From assembly GCA_023441255.1 (NCBI GenBank), contig JAEZPW010000132.1:1-21371 (forward strand): a DNA stretch of 21,371 nucleotides. The letters run 5' to 3'. The position numbers were made by a program, and so were the translations under genes. How positions within the stretch are numbered: the first letter of the stretch is position 1; the number at the start of each line of letters is the position of its first letter. Under the pieces are notes generated by a model. That model worked only from the letters and a program-made list of their open reading frames with translations. It made no database searches and had not been told where the DNA came from. The stretch is from Acidobacteriota bacterium (GTDB lineage: Bacteria; Acidobacteriota; Terriglobia; Terriglobales; Acidobacteriaceae). Shown in pieces: positions 1 to 7,359 of the stretch.

Positions 1-1
1 A

Positions 2-1627
2 AGAAAGACGGCCGCCAGGCGACAAACTGCGCAACCGGCAGTAACTCAGGAAGATGTACAGGCGCTGAAAGATGCTTTAGCGCAGCAGCAGCTACAGATC
101 CAGCAGCTTCAGCAACAGTTGCAGCAGCGCGATCAGGCTTGGCAGGACGCGCAGCAGCGGCTTCAACAGTTGCAGTCCGCAAGTTCAGAGGCTCAATCCA
201 AGCTCGCGGCTGTACAGTCCACGACCGATGAGCAGAAGACCACCGTCGATCAACTGCAGTCCAACGTAAAGGATGTTCAGACTACACTTACCAACACTGC
301 GGTCCAGACCCAGGAGGAGCAGAAGCGCGTCTCCGAACTCAGCACACTCGTTAACCGATTCCGCTGGAGTGGCGATGTCCGCGTACGACAGGAAGACTTT
401 TTCCAGGATTACGCGGGCTGCGCGACGTGCGTGCCGCGTGCACGTGCACGTATCCGTGTACGTTTGGGCTTAGAGGGCAAGCTGGGAGAAGACTTCATAG
501 CCGGCGCCTTTCTTGCGACCGGAACGATCTTTGATCCAACCTCGACTAACGAGACTCTGACGAGCGCCTTCGAGCGCAAAACGATCTCTCTTGATCGGGG
601 TTACATCGTTTACCAACCGCGTGACCACAAATGGCTACAACTCACGGGCGGCAAGTTCGCTTACACCTGGGCACGCACGCCACAGACGTTTGACAACGAC
701 TTGAACCCTGAGGGGTTCAGCGAAAAGTTCTCGTTCGATGTTAAGAACAGCTCCGTGGTGAAGAACGTCACCATTACGGGCATGCAGTTGCTAATGAACG
801 AAGTGGCGGCTCCTACGACTGGTGTGAACTGCCTGACGCCGAACCCGACGGGAAACATCGTTTGTGCCAATGGCCTGAACACCACCGGCTCGGACGCGTA
901 TGCTGTCGGTGGCCAAGTCTCAACGAAACTCCAGATGGGAAAGCGAATCACGATGACGCCGTCATACTCGGTGCTGAATTGGCGCAACGAGGATTCGCTA
1001 TTGAATCAACCTTCCACGGTGACTGGCAACACCGCCTTGACGGTCGTACAAGGTCCTCCGGTACTGGTTACCCCCACCAGCGGAATCTTCGCGTTCAACG
1101 GAAACACCAATGCGACCGTGACGCTTGGTACAACGACTAACGGGGCGACGATCCGTGCTTTTGCCTCCAGGTTCCTGTACGGCGATGCGATCCTCGACAC
1201 AACCGTCGACACGGGCGTGGCGAAACTGCCTTGGCGTGTGATCCTCGAGTACTTGCAGAACATGCGCGCAAAGATCACGGATCCGCGCTTTGGCCGCCAG
1301 TCTCACCTCTACAAAGTCGAAACATACGTTGGCCAGCTCAAAAACAAGGGCGATTACCAGTTCGGGTACGGCTTCTGGCGACAGGAGCAGGACTCGGTGC
1401 TAGCGGCATTCAACGAGAGCGATCAGCGTGCGCCAACCAATGTCCTTCAGCATTGGATCAGCGCTCAGTACCAGTACCGCAATAACATTACGCTGGCGTA
1501 CACGCAGTGGATTGGCCGCACTCTCAACCCCAGCCTGCAAAATGCGCGACTGGCTCCAGGCCTCGCCGCCGGTTCGCATGAACCATACTTGAAACGTATG
1601 CAGTTCGATGTCGTTTACAAATTCTAA
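2..1627 (+). CDS. Outer-membrane porin with N-terminal coiled coil (5' partial)
   Basis: The frame is open to the left edge, so the start and any signal peptide are missing; 541 residues are visible. The first ~110 residues are rich in Gln, Ala, Ser and Leu with heptad-like spacing, which suggests a coiled coil, possibly a trimerising or peptidoglycan-facing segment. From about residue 120 (WSGDVRVRQEDFF) the protein changes to alternating hydrophobic/polar beta-strand character with many Tyr, Asn and Thr. It ends in FDVVYKF; a C-terminal Phe is the classic Bam-recognised end of outer-membrane beta-barrels. The layout fits the 'putative porin' (Porin_5-like) proteins common in acidobacteria. 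The transported substrate is not readable from sequence. The pst operon immediately downstream suggests phosphate or phosphorylated compounds, but a strong terminator separates them. Porin fold fairly sure; substrate speculative. Confidence 0.8.
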   Translation, partial: RKTAARRQTAQPAVTQEDVQALKDALAQQQLQIQQLQQQLQQRDQAWQDAQQRLQQLQSASSEAQSKLAAVQSTTDEQKTTVDQLQSNVKDVQTTLTNTAVQTQEEQKRVSELSTLVNRFRWSGDVRVRQEDFFQDYAGCATCVPRARARIRVRLGLEGKLGEDFIAGAFLATGTIFDPTSTNETLTSAFERKTISLDRGYIVYQPRDHKWLQLTGGKFAYTWARTPQTFDNDLNPEGFSEKFSFDVKNSSVVKNVTITGMQLLMNEVAAPTTGVNCLTPNPTGNIVCANGLNTTGSDAYAVGGQVSTKLQMGKRITMTPSYSVLNWRNEDSLLNQPSTVTGNTALTVVQGPPVLVTPTSGIFAFNGNTNATVTLGTTTNGATIRAFASRFLYGDAILDTTVDTGVAKLPWRVILEYLQNMRAKITDPRFGRQSHLYKVETYVGQLKNKGDYQFGYGFWRQEQDSVLAAFNESDQRAPTNVLQHWISAQYQYRNNITLAYTQWIGRTLNPSLQNARLAPGLAAGSHEPYLKRMQFDVVYKF

Positions 1628-1649
1628 CTGTCCAAGCTGCAAGCTGCTG

Positions 1650-1690
1650 CGAACACAGGCGCAATTCTCAAGCGCCTGTGTTCGTTTTGT
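1650..1690 (+). terminator. Rho-independent terminator after porin
   Basis: A perfect 13-bp stem (left arm 1650-1662 CGAACACAGGCGC, right arm 1672-1684) has a 9-nt loop and is followed by GTTTTGT. It begins 22 nt after the porin stop, so it should end the porin transcript before pstC. Confidence 0.85.
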
Positions 1691-1705
1691 AACACTCTTT
1701 TAACA
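1688..1705 (+). promoter_or_regulatory. Candidate Pho-box-like direct repeat upstream of pstC
   Basis: TGTAACA (1688-1694) and TTTAACA (1699-1705) are 11 bp apart, start to start. PhoB/PhoP-type response regulators bind 7-bp direct repeats at 11-bp periodicity, and the Gram-positive PhoP half-site is TTAACA-like. A further CTGTTAC lies at 1711-1717 and forms an inverted pair with GTAAC at 1689-1693. The location, 24-41 bp before the pstC start, fits control of the pst operon. No convincing -10 box was found, and the element overlaps the terminator tail. Confidence 0.3.
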
Positions 1706-1728
1706 AGCACCTGTTACGGTGAAAGACG

Positions 1729-2754
1729 ATGAGCGCTTCCCAAGTGCACACCACCGGACTGCCTGGCCAAAGCGGCGCGCGGTTGATGCAGTTTCCGGCT
1801 GCAGCGGCAAAGATCCGTTCAGTCGGGCTGAAGACGCGCATTGCTGACCGTACCTTCCGCTGGTTGATGCTGTTGTGCGCCGCTTCAGTTCCGGCCATCG
1901 TCGCACTGATTGCAGTGGAACTCGTTTCTGAGTCCCACATGTCGCTGCAAGCATCGGGCTGGCAGTTCTTCATGCGACAAATGTGGGACCCCGTTTCTGG
2001 CGACTTCGGCGCTCTGTCTTTCATCTACGGTACGCTCGTATCCTCCTTCTTGGCCCTGCTCATTGCCGTACCGCTGTCGCTCGGGCTAGCCATCTTCAAC
2101 ACGGAGATGTGCCCAAGAATCCTCCGTACGCCGCTCTCGTTCCTCACCGACCTGCTGGCGGCAGTACCGAGTGTGATTTACGGCTTGTGGGCAATATTTG
2201 TTCTCGTTCCGTTCAATCGCGAATACATCGAGCCGTTTCTTGCCAAGCACTTCGGCTGGACGGGCCTTTTTGAAGGTCCGCCGTACGGCATCGGGATGCT
2301 GGCAGCGGGAATGGTATTGGCCGTCATGATCATCCCGATCATCTCGTCCATCACGCGCGAGGTTTTCACTGCTGTTCCCAGGCATCAAAGGGAAGCGGCC
2401 TACGCTCTCGGAGCCACTCGTTGGGAAATGATCCGGATCGGTGTGTTGCGTAACGCGCGCCCCGGTGTAGCCGGAGCCATCATTCTCGGCCTTGGCCGGG
2501 CACTCGGCGAAACCATGGCAGTAACAATGGTGATTGGAAATCGCCCCGAGATCGCAAAATCACTTTTTGCCCCCGGCTACACGATGGCGAGTGTCATCGC
2601 CAATGAATTCTCCGAAGCGACTGGCGACTTGTACTTGAGCGCTCTGGTCGAGATCGGTCTGGCCCTGTTCCTGCTCACCCTTGTCGTTAACGCGCTGGCC
2701 CGGTTGCTGGTTTGGAGCGTAACTCGCGGCGTGCCTGCGAGTGCGCGTGCATAA
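1729..2754 (+). CDS. pstC: Phosphate ABC transporter permease PstC
   Basis: This is one of two inner-membrane permease subunits of the high-affinity phosphate importer PstSCAB. The 341-residue protein has a polar N-terminus of ~45 residues, then about six hydrophobic segments in a MetI-type permease fold. The cytoplasmic EAA loop that docks on PstB is clear around residues 222-247 (REAAYALGATRWEMIRIGVL, continuing to ARPG), followed by LGRALGETMAVTMVIGN, typical of PstC. ATG 1729 is kept as start although the upstream GTGAAAGACG is only a weak ribosome-binding sequence. It is the first gene of a tight pstC-pstA-pstB-phoU operon. The usual pstS (periplasmic binding protein) is not between the porin and pstC and must lie outside the window. 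Confidence 0.95.
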   Translation: MSASQVHTTGLPGQSGARLMQFPAAAAKIRSVGLKTRIADRTFRWLMLLCAASVPAIVALIAVELVSESHMSLQASGWQFFMRQMWDPVSGDFGALSFIYGTLVSSFLALLIAVPLSLGLAIFNTEMCPRILRTPLSFLTDLLAAVPSVIYGLWAIFVLVPFNREYIEPFLAKHFGWTGLFEGPPYGIGMLAAGMVLAVMIIPIISSITREVFTAVPRHQREAAYALGATRWEMIRIGVLRNARPGVAGAIILGLGRALGETMAVTMVIGNRPEIAKSLFAPGYTMASVIANEFSEATGDLYLSALVEIGLALFLLTLVVNALARLLVWSVTRGVPASARA

Positions 2755-2758
2755 AGAC

Positions 2759-3616
2759 ATGCTCCAACGAATCCATGCTGTAAAACGCCGGATCGAGAAT
2801 GGTGCCGCCACCGCAGCGTCGATCACGGCCACGCTGCTCGTAATTGCGCCCTTAATCGCCATCTTCGCCTATCTGGTCATGCAAGGCATCGGGGCGATTA
2901 ACTGGGATTTCCTGACGCAGGCGCCGAAACCGGTCGGTGAGATCGGCGGTGGCATGGGCAATGCGCTGGTTGGGTCAGTTGTCATTCTCCTGATGGCCAG
3001 TGCGATTGGCATTCCCTTAGGTGTTGGTGCGGGCGTTTATCTGGCGGAATACGGAAAGGGAAGTTTCTCAACTCTCGTTCGTTTTGTTGCCGACGTGCTG
3101 AACGGCGTACCGTCGATTGTGATGGGCATCGCCGTGTACACGTTGATCGTTCTGCGCCAGAAGCACTTTTCAGCGTTCGCAGGCGGAGTGGCGCTGGGAA
3201 TCATGATGGTTCCCACAATCAGTCGCGCTACTGAAGAGATGTTGCTGATGGTGCCGCGCTCGGTTCGTGAAGCAGCCTATGGCCTCGGTGCTCCCGAGTG
3301 GCGCACCATTCTGTCGATCACATTGCGCACGGCGCTTCCGGGTGTCATTACCGGGATCATGCTGGCGTTTGCTCGCGTCGCGGGTGAAACGGCGCCGCTG
3401 CTGTTCACGGCCTTTGGGAATCAGTTCTGGAACTGGAACGTCAACCAACCCACAGCAGCGCTCCCCTTACAGATTTACACCTACGCAATTTCGCCCTACG
3501 AAGACTGGCATCGCCAAGCCTGGGCGGGAGCGTTGGTCCTCATTGCTCTCATTGTCGGCACCGTATTGCTCGTGAGAATCACTGCCAATCGCGGCGTGAT
3601 GAAAGGAAATGCATAG
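2759..3616 (+). CDS. pstA: Phosphate ABC transporter permease PstA
   Basis: PstA is the second permease subunit of the phosphate importer and pairs with PstC in the inner membrane. The protein has about six hydrophobic segments. Its EAA loop is REAAYGLGAPEWRTILSITL, followed by RTALPGVITG and then LAFARVAGETAPLLFTAFGN, a PstA hallmark. I use ATG 2759, four bases after the pstC stop. A longer frame from GTG 2741 would overlap pstC by 14 bp and add six residues; neither start has a strong Shine-Dalgarno sequence. With ATG 2759 the protein is 285 residues, normal for the family. It is certainly co-transcribed with pstC and pstB. Confidence 0.94.
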   Translation: MLQRIHAVKRRIENGAATAASITATLLVIAPLIAIFAYLVMQGIGAINWDFLTQAPKPVGEIGGGMGNALVGSVVILLMASAIGIPLGVGAGVYLAEYGKGSFSTLVRFVADVLNGVPSIVMGIAVYTLIVLRQKHFSAFAGGVALGIMMVPTISRATEEMLLMVPRSVREAAYGLGAPEWRTILSITLRTALPGVITGIMLAFARVAGETAPLLFTAFGNQFWNWNVNQPTAALPLQIYTYAISPYEDWHRQAWAGALVLIALIVGTVLLVRITANRGVMKGNA

Positions 3617-3619
3617 CTC

Positions 3620-4381
3620 ATGGGAATGAGCATCAGTGTGCGCGGCCTGAACGCATGGTTCGGCAAGACGCAAGCGCTTTACGACATTGCCATGGAGATG
3701 CCGGCTAATCAGGTGACCGCCATCATTGGTCCCTCCGGTTGCGGAAAGTCGACTTTTGTCCGTTGCCTTAACCGCATGCACGAGACCCTGCCTGATACAC
3801 GCGTGACGGGGTCCGTCCGTATTGGTACGACAGATGTCTACTCGGATCGAACTTCTCCCGTCGAAGTCCGGCGACGGGTTGGTATGGTCTTTCAGAAGCC
3901 GAACCCGTTCCCCGCCATGTCGATCTATGACAACGTGGCCGCTGGCCTGAAGCTGAACGGGTTCCACAACCGTCGCGAACTCGACGAGATTGTCGAGCAC
4001 GCTTTGCGTATGTCCGCCCTTTGGGACGAAGTCAAAGACTTTCTTCGCAAGAAGTCCGGAGCGAGCCTTTCCGGCGGCCAGCAGCAGCGCCTGTGCATTG
4101 CCCGGGCACTCGCCGTTCAGCCTGAAGTTCTGCTGATGGACGAGCCGGCATCCGCACTCGACCCGATCTCGACGGCAAAGATTGAGGAACTCATCTTTCA
4201 CCTGAAACAGAGCTACACGATCGTAATTGTGACGCACAACATGCAGCAGGCGGCGCGTGTCGCTGACACTACGGGTTTCTTTCTTCTCGGACGCCTCGTG
4301 GAGTACGATTCCACCCACAAGATCTTTACCACCCCGGGCGACAAGCGGACGGAGGACTACATAACGGGAAGGTTCGGATGA
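3620..4381 (+). CDS. pstB: Phosphate ABC transporter ATPase PstB
   Basis: PstB is the ATP-hydrolysing subunit that powers phosphate import through PstC/PstA. All ABC motifs are visible in the 253 residues: Walker A GPSGCGKST (37-45), a Q-loop in VGMVFQKPNPFP, signature LSGGQQQRL (about 150-158), Walker B LLMDEP (171-176) and the switch histidine in IVIVTHNMQQAARVAD. The QKPNPFPAMSIYDNVA stretch is typical of PstB as opposed to other ABC ATPases. ATG 3620 is three bases after the pstA stop, with AAAGGA at 3602-3607 as a possible ribosome-binding site. ATG 3626 is a possible alternative. The 3' end overlaps phoU by four bases (ATGA). Confidence 0.96.
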   Translation: MGMSISVRGLNAWFGKTQALYDIAMEMPANQVTAIIGPSGCGKSTFVRCLNRMHETLPDTRVTGSVRIGTTDVYSDRTSPVEVRRRVGMVFQKPNPFPAMSIYDNVAAGLKLNGFHNRRELDEIVEHALRMSALWDEVKDFLRKKSGASLSGGQQQRLCIARALAVQPEVLLMDEPASALDPISTAKIEELIFHLKQSYTIVIVTHNMQQAARVADTTGFFLLGRLVEYDSTHKIFTTPGDKRTEDYITGRFG

Positions 4382-5076
4382 CAACCCGCACACGTTTTCA
4401 TCAGGGGCTCGATAGCCTCAAGAACAAGCTGCTGGCCATGGGTGGCGTGGCAGAGAACGCTGTCGAAATGGCTGTTCGCGCGTACCGGGAACGCGTCCCC
4501 GAACTCTGCCAGAAGGTCTTTGAAAAAGAGACGCTGATCAACCTTGCCGAGCGCGAGATTGATGAACTCGCAATCGATTTGCTCGCCATGCAGCAGCCCA
4601 TGGCCGTCGACCTGCGCCTGATCCTAGCCGTCATCAAGAGCAACGCCGATCTTGAGCGCGTGGGAGACCAGGCGGTAAACATCGCCCAACGCGTAATGGA
4701 CCTGATCGCGCTGCCGCAGGTGGAGTTAGCTGCCGATATCCCTCAAATGGCTGCTACCTCGTCACAGATGGTGCGCCAGGCTCTTGAGGCCTTTGTCTCC
4801 GGCGACATCGAAGCCTCCCAGAAACTTCTTGAGACGGACGACATCGTGGATCGCATGAACCAGGAGATCTTCTTGGCAATGGACAAGACAATGCGGGAGT
4901 CTCCTCAGTACGCTCGACAAGCCCTCGACACGATTATCATCGCCCGCAATCTTGAGCGTATTGCCGATCACGCGACCAACATCGCCGAGGATGTCATCTT
5001 CTGGGTCCGTGGGGCGGACGTTCGCCACCGCTACGCCACCAGTCTTGTGAGCAGCAGTGTGAATCCTGAGAACTGA
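4378..5076 (+). CDS. phoU: Phosphate-signalling protein PhoU
   Basis: PhoU links Pst transporter activity to the PhoR/PhoB-type two-component system and damps phosphate uptake under replete conditions. The 232-residue protein shows the expected two homologous helical PhoU domains. Each carries the metal-binding type motif: DLRLILAVIKSNADLERVGDQAVNIA in the first half and ALDTIIIARNLERIADHATNIAEDV in the second. ATG 4378 overlaps the pstB stop as ATGA, implying translational coupling. It is the last gene of the operon and is followed by a bidirectional terminator. No phoR/phoB pair is in the window. Confidence 0.95.
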   Translation: MTTRTRFHQGLDSLKNKLLAMGGVAENAVEMAVRAYRERVPELCQKVFEKETLINLAEREIDELAIDLLAMQQPMAVDLRLILAVIKSNADLERVGDQAVNIAQRVMDLIALPQVELAADIPQMAATSSQMVRQALEAFVSGDIEASQKLLETDDIVDRMNQEIFLAMDKTMRESPQYARQALDTIIIARNLERIADHATNIAEDVIFWVRGADVRHRYATSLVSSSVNPEN

Positions 5077-5110
5077 TCGGGCAACGTTCACGGTTCCCTA
5101 AAGTGTAAGA

Positions 5111-5143
5111 AAAAAGCCACGGCGTGCGTCACCGTGGCTTTCC
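5111..5143. terminator. Bidirectional terminator between phoU and the M48 gene
   Basis: A 10-bp stem (AAAGCCACGG, 5113-5122, with CCGTGGCTTT, 5132-5141) has a 9-nt loop. The + strand continues in TTTCCTT, and the - strand in a six-base T run (complement of 5110-5115). It can therefore stop both the pst-phoU transcript and the convergent protease transcript, whose stop codon is at 5159. Confidence 0.85.
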
Positions 5144-5158
5144 TTCAGTTCAGCTCGG

Positions 5159-6181
5159 CTATGGATTCGTATCGGGAGACGATTCTGCCGGCCGACGTTT
5201 CAGGGTGGGGTGGTCGTCATCGTCAGTGGGTTTTCCGTCCGTAGTCGGCGTCTGCTGCGCTCGCCGTAGTGTCGGACGATTGCTGTCCTTCTTGTCTATC
5301 AGCTTGTGACCATTCTCGATGCTCGCCAATCGCGTTTTCACCTGTTCAAACTCGGAGGTGTCCACTACATACTGGTCCCGTGGCGGCAGTATTGTCTTAA
5401 TAGCTTCCTGGGACTTAGCCACCCGATCGGGAGTCATCGGGTGGGTTGAGAACGCCTTCGCCAGCAAACCCGGCTTCTTCTTCTCCTGTGCCTGCACTTT
5501 CTCGAAGAACGCCACAAACTCCTGCGGATCGTAGCCGCTCTTGTACATGTACTCCAGTCCGAGATGATCGGCTTCCGATTCGAAGCTCCTTGCGAACTTC
5601 ATAAATGTCATGGGGACCGCAAATCCAGCAGCCTGGTAGGCCGCGTATCCAATCCCGCCACCAACGAAGATCAATGGAATGGTTGCTAGGTTCGCCAGTT
5701 GGCCCCGTGTCTGCCCCCGAGCAGCGTGGCAGGCGGCCACGTGCGCGATCTCGTGAGCCATCACGCCCGCCAGCTCAGCTTCATTGTCTGCCGCGAGTAT
5801 CAGACCTGAGTTCACGTAGAAGAATCCGCCCGGAAGCGCGAATGCATTGATCGAATCGTCATCGATCACCTTGATCGTGAATGGCACGCGCGAGTCGGAG
5901 TTCCGCACTATGGTCTGGCCGATCCTGTTCACGTACTCGGTGATCACGGGATCGTGAATGAGCTTCGCAGAGGACTCGACCTGCTGCGCGAACTCCTTGC
6001 CCATCGCAATCTGCTTGTCTAGTGAGTACCAGTTGCCCACACCGCGTCCACACCCGACGTTGCGGTTGCCGATTGCGTCCAGGTCGTTCACTCCGCCATT
6101 TTTCGCACCCCAGGCCGCAGGGACCAGGCTCAAAATCAGAGCTGCCGCAGCCAACCCTTTTAGTTGTAAGTGAAAGTTCAT
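5159..6181 (-). CDS. Exported M48-family zinc metallopeptidase
   Basis: This is a secreted or periplasmic zinc protease of the M48 (Ste24/HtpX/BepA-like) family, probably acting in envelope protein quality control. ATG 6181 is preferred over a longer TTG frame at 6193 because it opens directly on a signal peptide: MNFHLQLK, a hydrophobic core, then AAWGAKN. The catalytic motif HEIAH is at residues 143-147 within ELAGVMAHEIAHVAACHAARG; the third zinc ligand is expected at Glu203 in ESEADHLGLEYMYKSGYDP. STHPMTPDR is also typical. The last ~45 residues are a charged, low-complexity tail with two copies of a PTL(R/K)R motif. No TPR domain follows, so it is shorter than E. coli BepA. The precise substrate is unknown. 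Confidence 0.88.
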   Translation of the reverse strand: MNFHLQLKGLAAAALILSLVPAAWGAKNGGVNDLDAIGNRNVGCGRGVGNWYSLDKQIAMGKEFAQQVESSAKLIHDPVITEYVNRIGQTIVRNSDSRVPFTIKVIDDDSINAFALPGGFFYVNSGLILAADNEAELAGVMAHEIAHVAACHAARGQTRGQLANLATIPLIFVGGGIGYAAYQAAGFAVPMTFMKFARSFESEADHLGLEYMYKSGYDPQEFVAFFEKVQAQEKKKPGLLAKAFSTHPMTPDRVAKSQEAIKTILPPRDQYVVDTSEFEQVKTRLASIENGHKLIDKKDSNRPTLRRAQQTPTTDGKPTDDDDHPTLKRRPAESSPDTNP

Positions 6182-6400
6182 GTTGGACACCAAGCCCGGT
6201 GAGGATCAACTCGCTCTTAACTTAGATATAAACACGCGAGTTGGAGACTAGTTTTGTTACGTGCTGACACGCCTTGTAAGTGATTTGAGACGAAAACGCC
6301 GGCCCTGAGTTGGCCAGGCCCGGTCCGAACGAACCGTCAACTAGGAACGAGGAGGAAAGAACCGTCAACGAGGAGAAAGGAATGACGACGCAGAGTTGAT
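6182..6400. other. Intergenic region with purine-rich direct repeat
   Basis: This 219-bp stretch holds the promoter side of the M48 gene and the 3' side of the anti-sigma-type gene; both are on the - strand. I see no clear terminator. GAACCGTCAAC occurs at 6331-6341 and 6359-6369, each followed by a GAGGAGRAA-type purine tract (ACGAGGAGGAAA and GAGGAGAAAGGA). The second copy ends just before an ATG (6382) that opens only a five-codon frame ending at 6399. No gene is supported here. Confidence 0.5.
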
Positions 6401-6892
6401 CTAGGCTTGGCCAGTCCCATTCAAGCCGTTGTCGGGGCGAAAACGCTTGATCATGTGGGCTTCGCTCCCTCCCCGTTCGAAGTGGACTTCATCCATCAGG
6501 CGCCTCATCAGTTCGACACCCCTGCCATGATCTTCCAACAACCGGTCATCGTCCGTCGGGCACGGTACCTTGTTCGGATCAAAGCCATTACCGGGGTCAC
6601 GCACCACAATCAGCAGTTCGCGGTCATCGCATGCCAGCAGGCAGTGTACCTGCTTGTCACGATCGTGCTTGCACCCGTGGACCACTGCATTGGCGATGGC
6701 TTCCTGCAATGCCAGCCTGACCTCGAACTCGGCTTCTGCAATGCAACCCTGCCGGTGGGCGAAACTCAACGCCCGCTCAACCGCGGGATTGATCTGATCG
6801 ACGGCAGCGGGGAACGTAAGATGCAGCCGAGAGGTGTACGCCTGTGCGGAATAGCGAGTCAAAGTGAAAACCGGGTCGCGTTCGACTTCCAT
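6401..6892 (-). CDS. Stand-alone anti-sigma-factor-type ATPase (RsbW/SpoIIAB-like)
   Basis: This is a GHKL-fold ATP-binding domain protein of the serine-kinase/anti-sigma type. It has an N-box LALQEAIANAVVHG, a G1 box VVRDPGNGFDP and a G2 region DHGRGVELMRRLMDEV, in that order. No transmembrane or sensor domain is present. ATG 6892 gives 163 residues, normal for RsbW-like proteins; the frame stays open to GTG 6982, which would add 30 atypical residues. Such proteins bind a sigma factor or phosphorylate an STAS anti-anti-sigma partner, but neither partner gene is adjacent. It lies 124 bp downstream of dsrC on the same strand and might be read through from it. Family confident; target unknown. 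Confidence 0.82.
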   Translation of the reverse strand: MEVERDPVFTLTRYSAQAYTSRLHLTFPAAVDQINPAVERALSFAHRQGCIAEAEFEVRLALQEAIANAVVHGCKHDRDKQVHCLLACDDRELLIVVRDPGNGFDPNKVPCPTDDDRLLEDHGRGVELMRRLMDEVHFERGGSEAHMIKRFRPDNGLNGTGQA

Positions 6893-7016
6893 CCGGTTCG
6901 CCCCCAGGGTCTCGATTCGTGTTGCATCGTTCACAGGACTATGCGGCTGTCCAGAATAACAGATGCAAGTTCTGTGGCCCACAAAAGCCCACTGGGGACG
7001 AAATGCTCAACCGTTG

Positions 7017-7334
7017 CTACACGCAACCCGTGGGTTTAGGAAGCCCCGCAACCTTGCAGGCCCCCTTGGCCGGGCCGGAAGGGAATAGCTCGTAAATCTC
7101 GGTCAGCTTCAACCCCGTTTCCTTGCACAGCTTGCGCGCCATGGGTGCGATTTCGTTTTCGAGCCAGTACTTGCGAATGTAGTTCACCACGCGCCAGTGC
7201 GGTTCCGTCAATTCACTAAGACCTTCCGTTGTGGCGAAGTCGAGCGCTACAGCTTGGTCCCAAATCTCCGGGCTTTGCAGAAACCCGTCGTCATCAATCT
7301 CGTATTTGCGTCCGTCAATTGCGAAAACAGGCAC
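7017..7334 (-). CDS. dsrC: DsrC/TusE-family sulfur carrier with both redox cysteines
   Basis: The 105-residue protein matches DsrC in length and end. The C-terminal arm carries Cys93 and Cys104 (CX10C, in GACKVAGLPKPTGCV), the pair that forms trisulfide or disulfide intermediates in DsrC proper; TusE keeps only the last one. WRVVNYIRKYWLENEIAPM and the terminal LPKPTGCV are family hallmarks. An extra Cys70 is present. The start is GTG 7334, supported by an AGAGGA ribosome-binding sequence about seven bases upstream. The gene is 25 bp downstream of a cysteine desulfurase on the same strand, so sulfane sulfur from cysteine could be its source. No dsrAB, dsrEFH or tusA is in the window. The role (tRNA thiolation relay, general sulfur transfer or respiration) is not decided by sequence. 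Confidence 0.85.
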   Translation of the reverse strand: MPVFAIDGRKYEIDDDGFLQSPEIWDQAVALDFATTEGLSELTEPHWRVVNYIRKYWLENEIAPMARKLCKETGLKLTEIYELFPSGPAKGACKVAGLPKPTGCV

Positions 7335-7359
7335 AGTCGTTCCTCTTTTAAGGTCGAAT

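Noticed and set aside
3467..4393. 308-residue frame on the - strand opposite pstA/pstB
   Set aside because: It covers most of pstB, whose ABC motifs are intact; composition is that of a shadow frame.
6407..7039. 210-residue + strand frame antisense to the anti-sigma-type gene
   Set aside because: The - strand frame has the N, G1 and G2 boxes of a GHKL ATPase; the + frame shows no motif.
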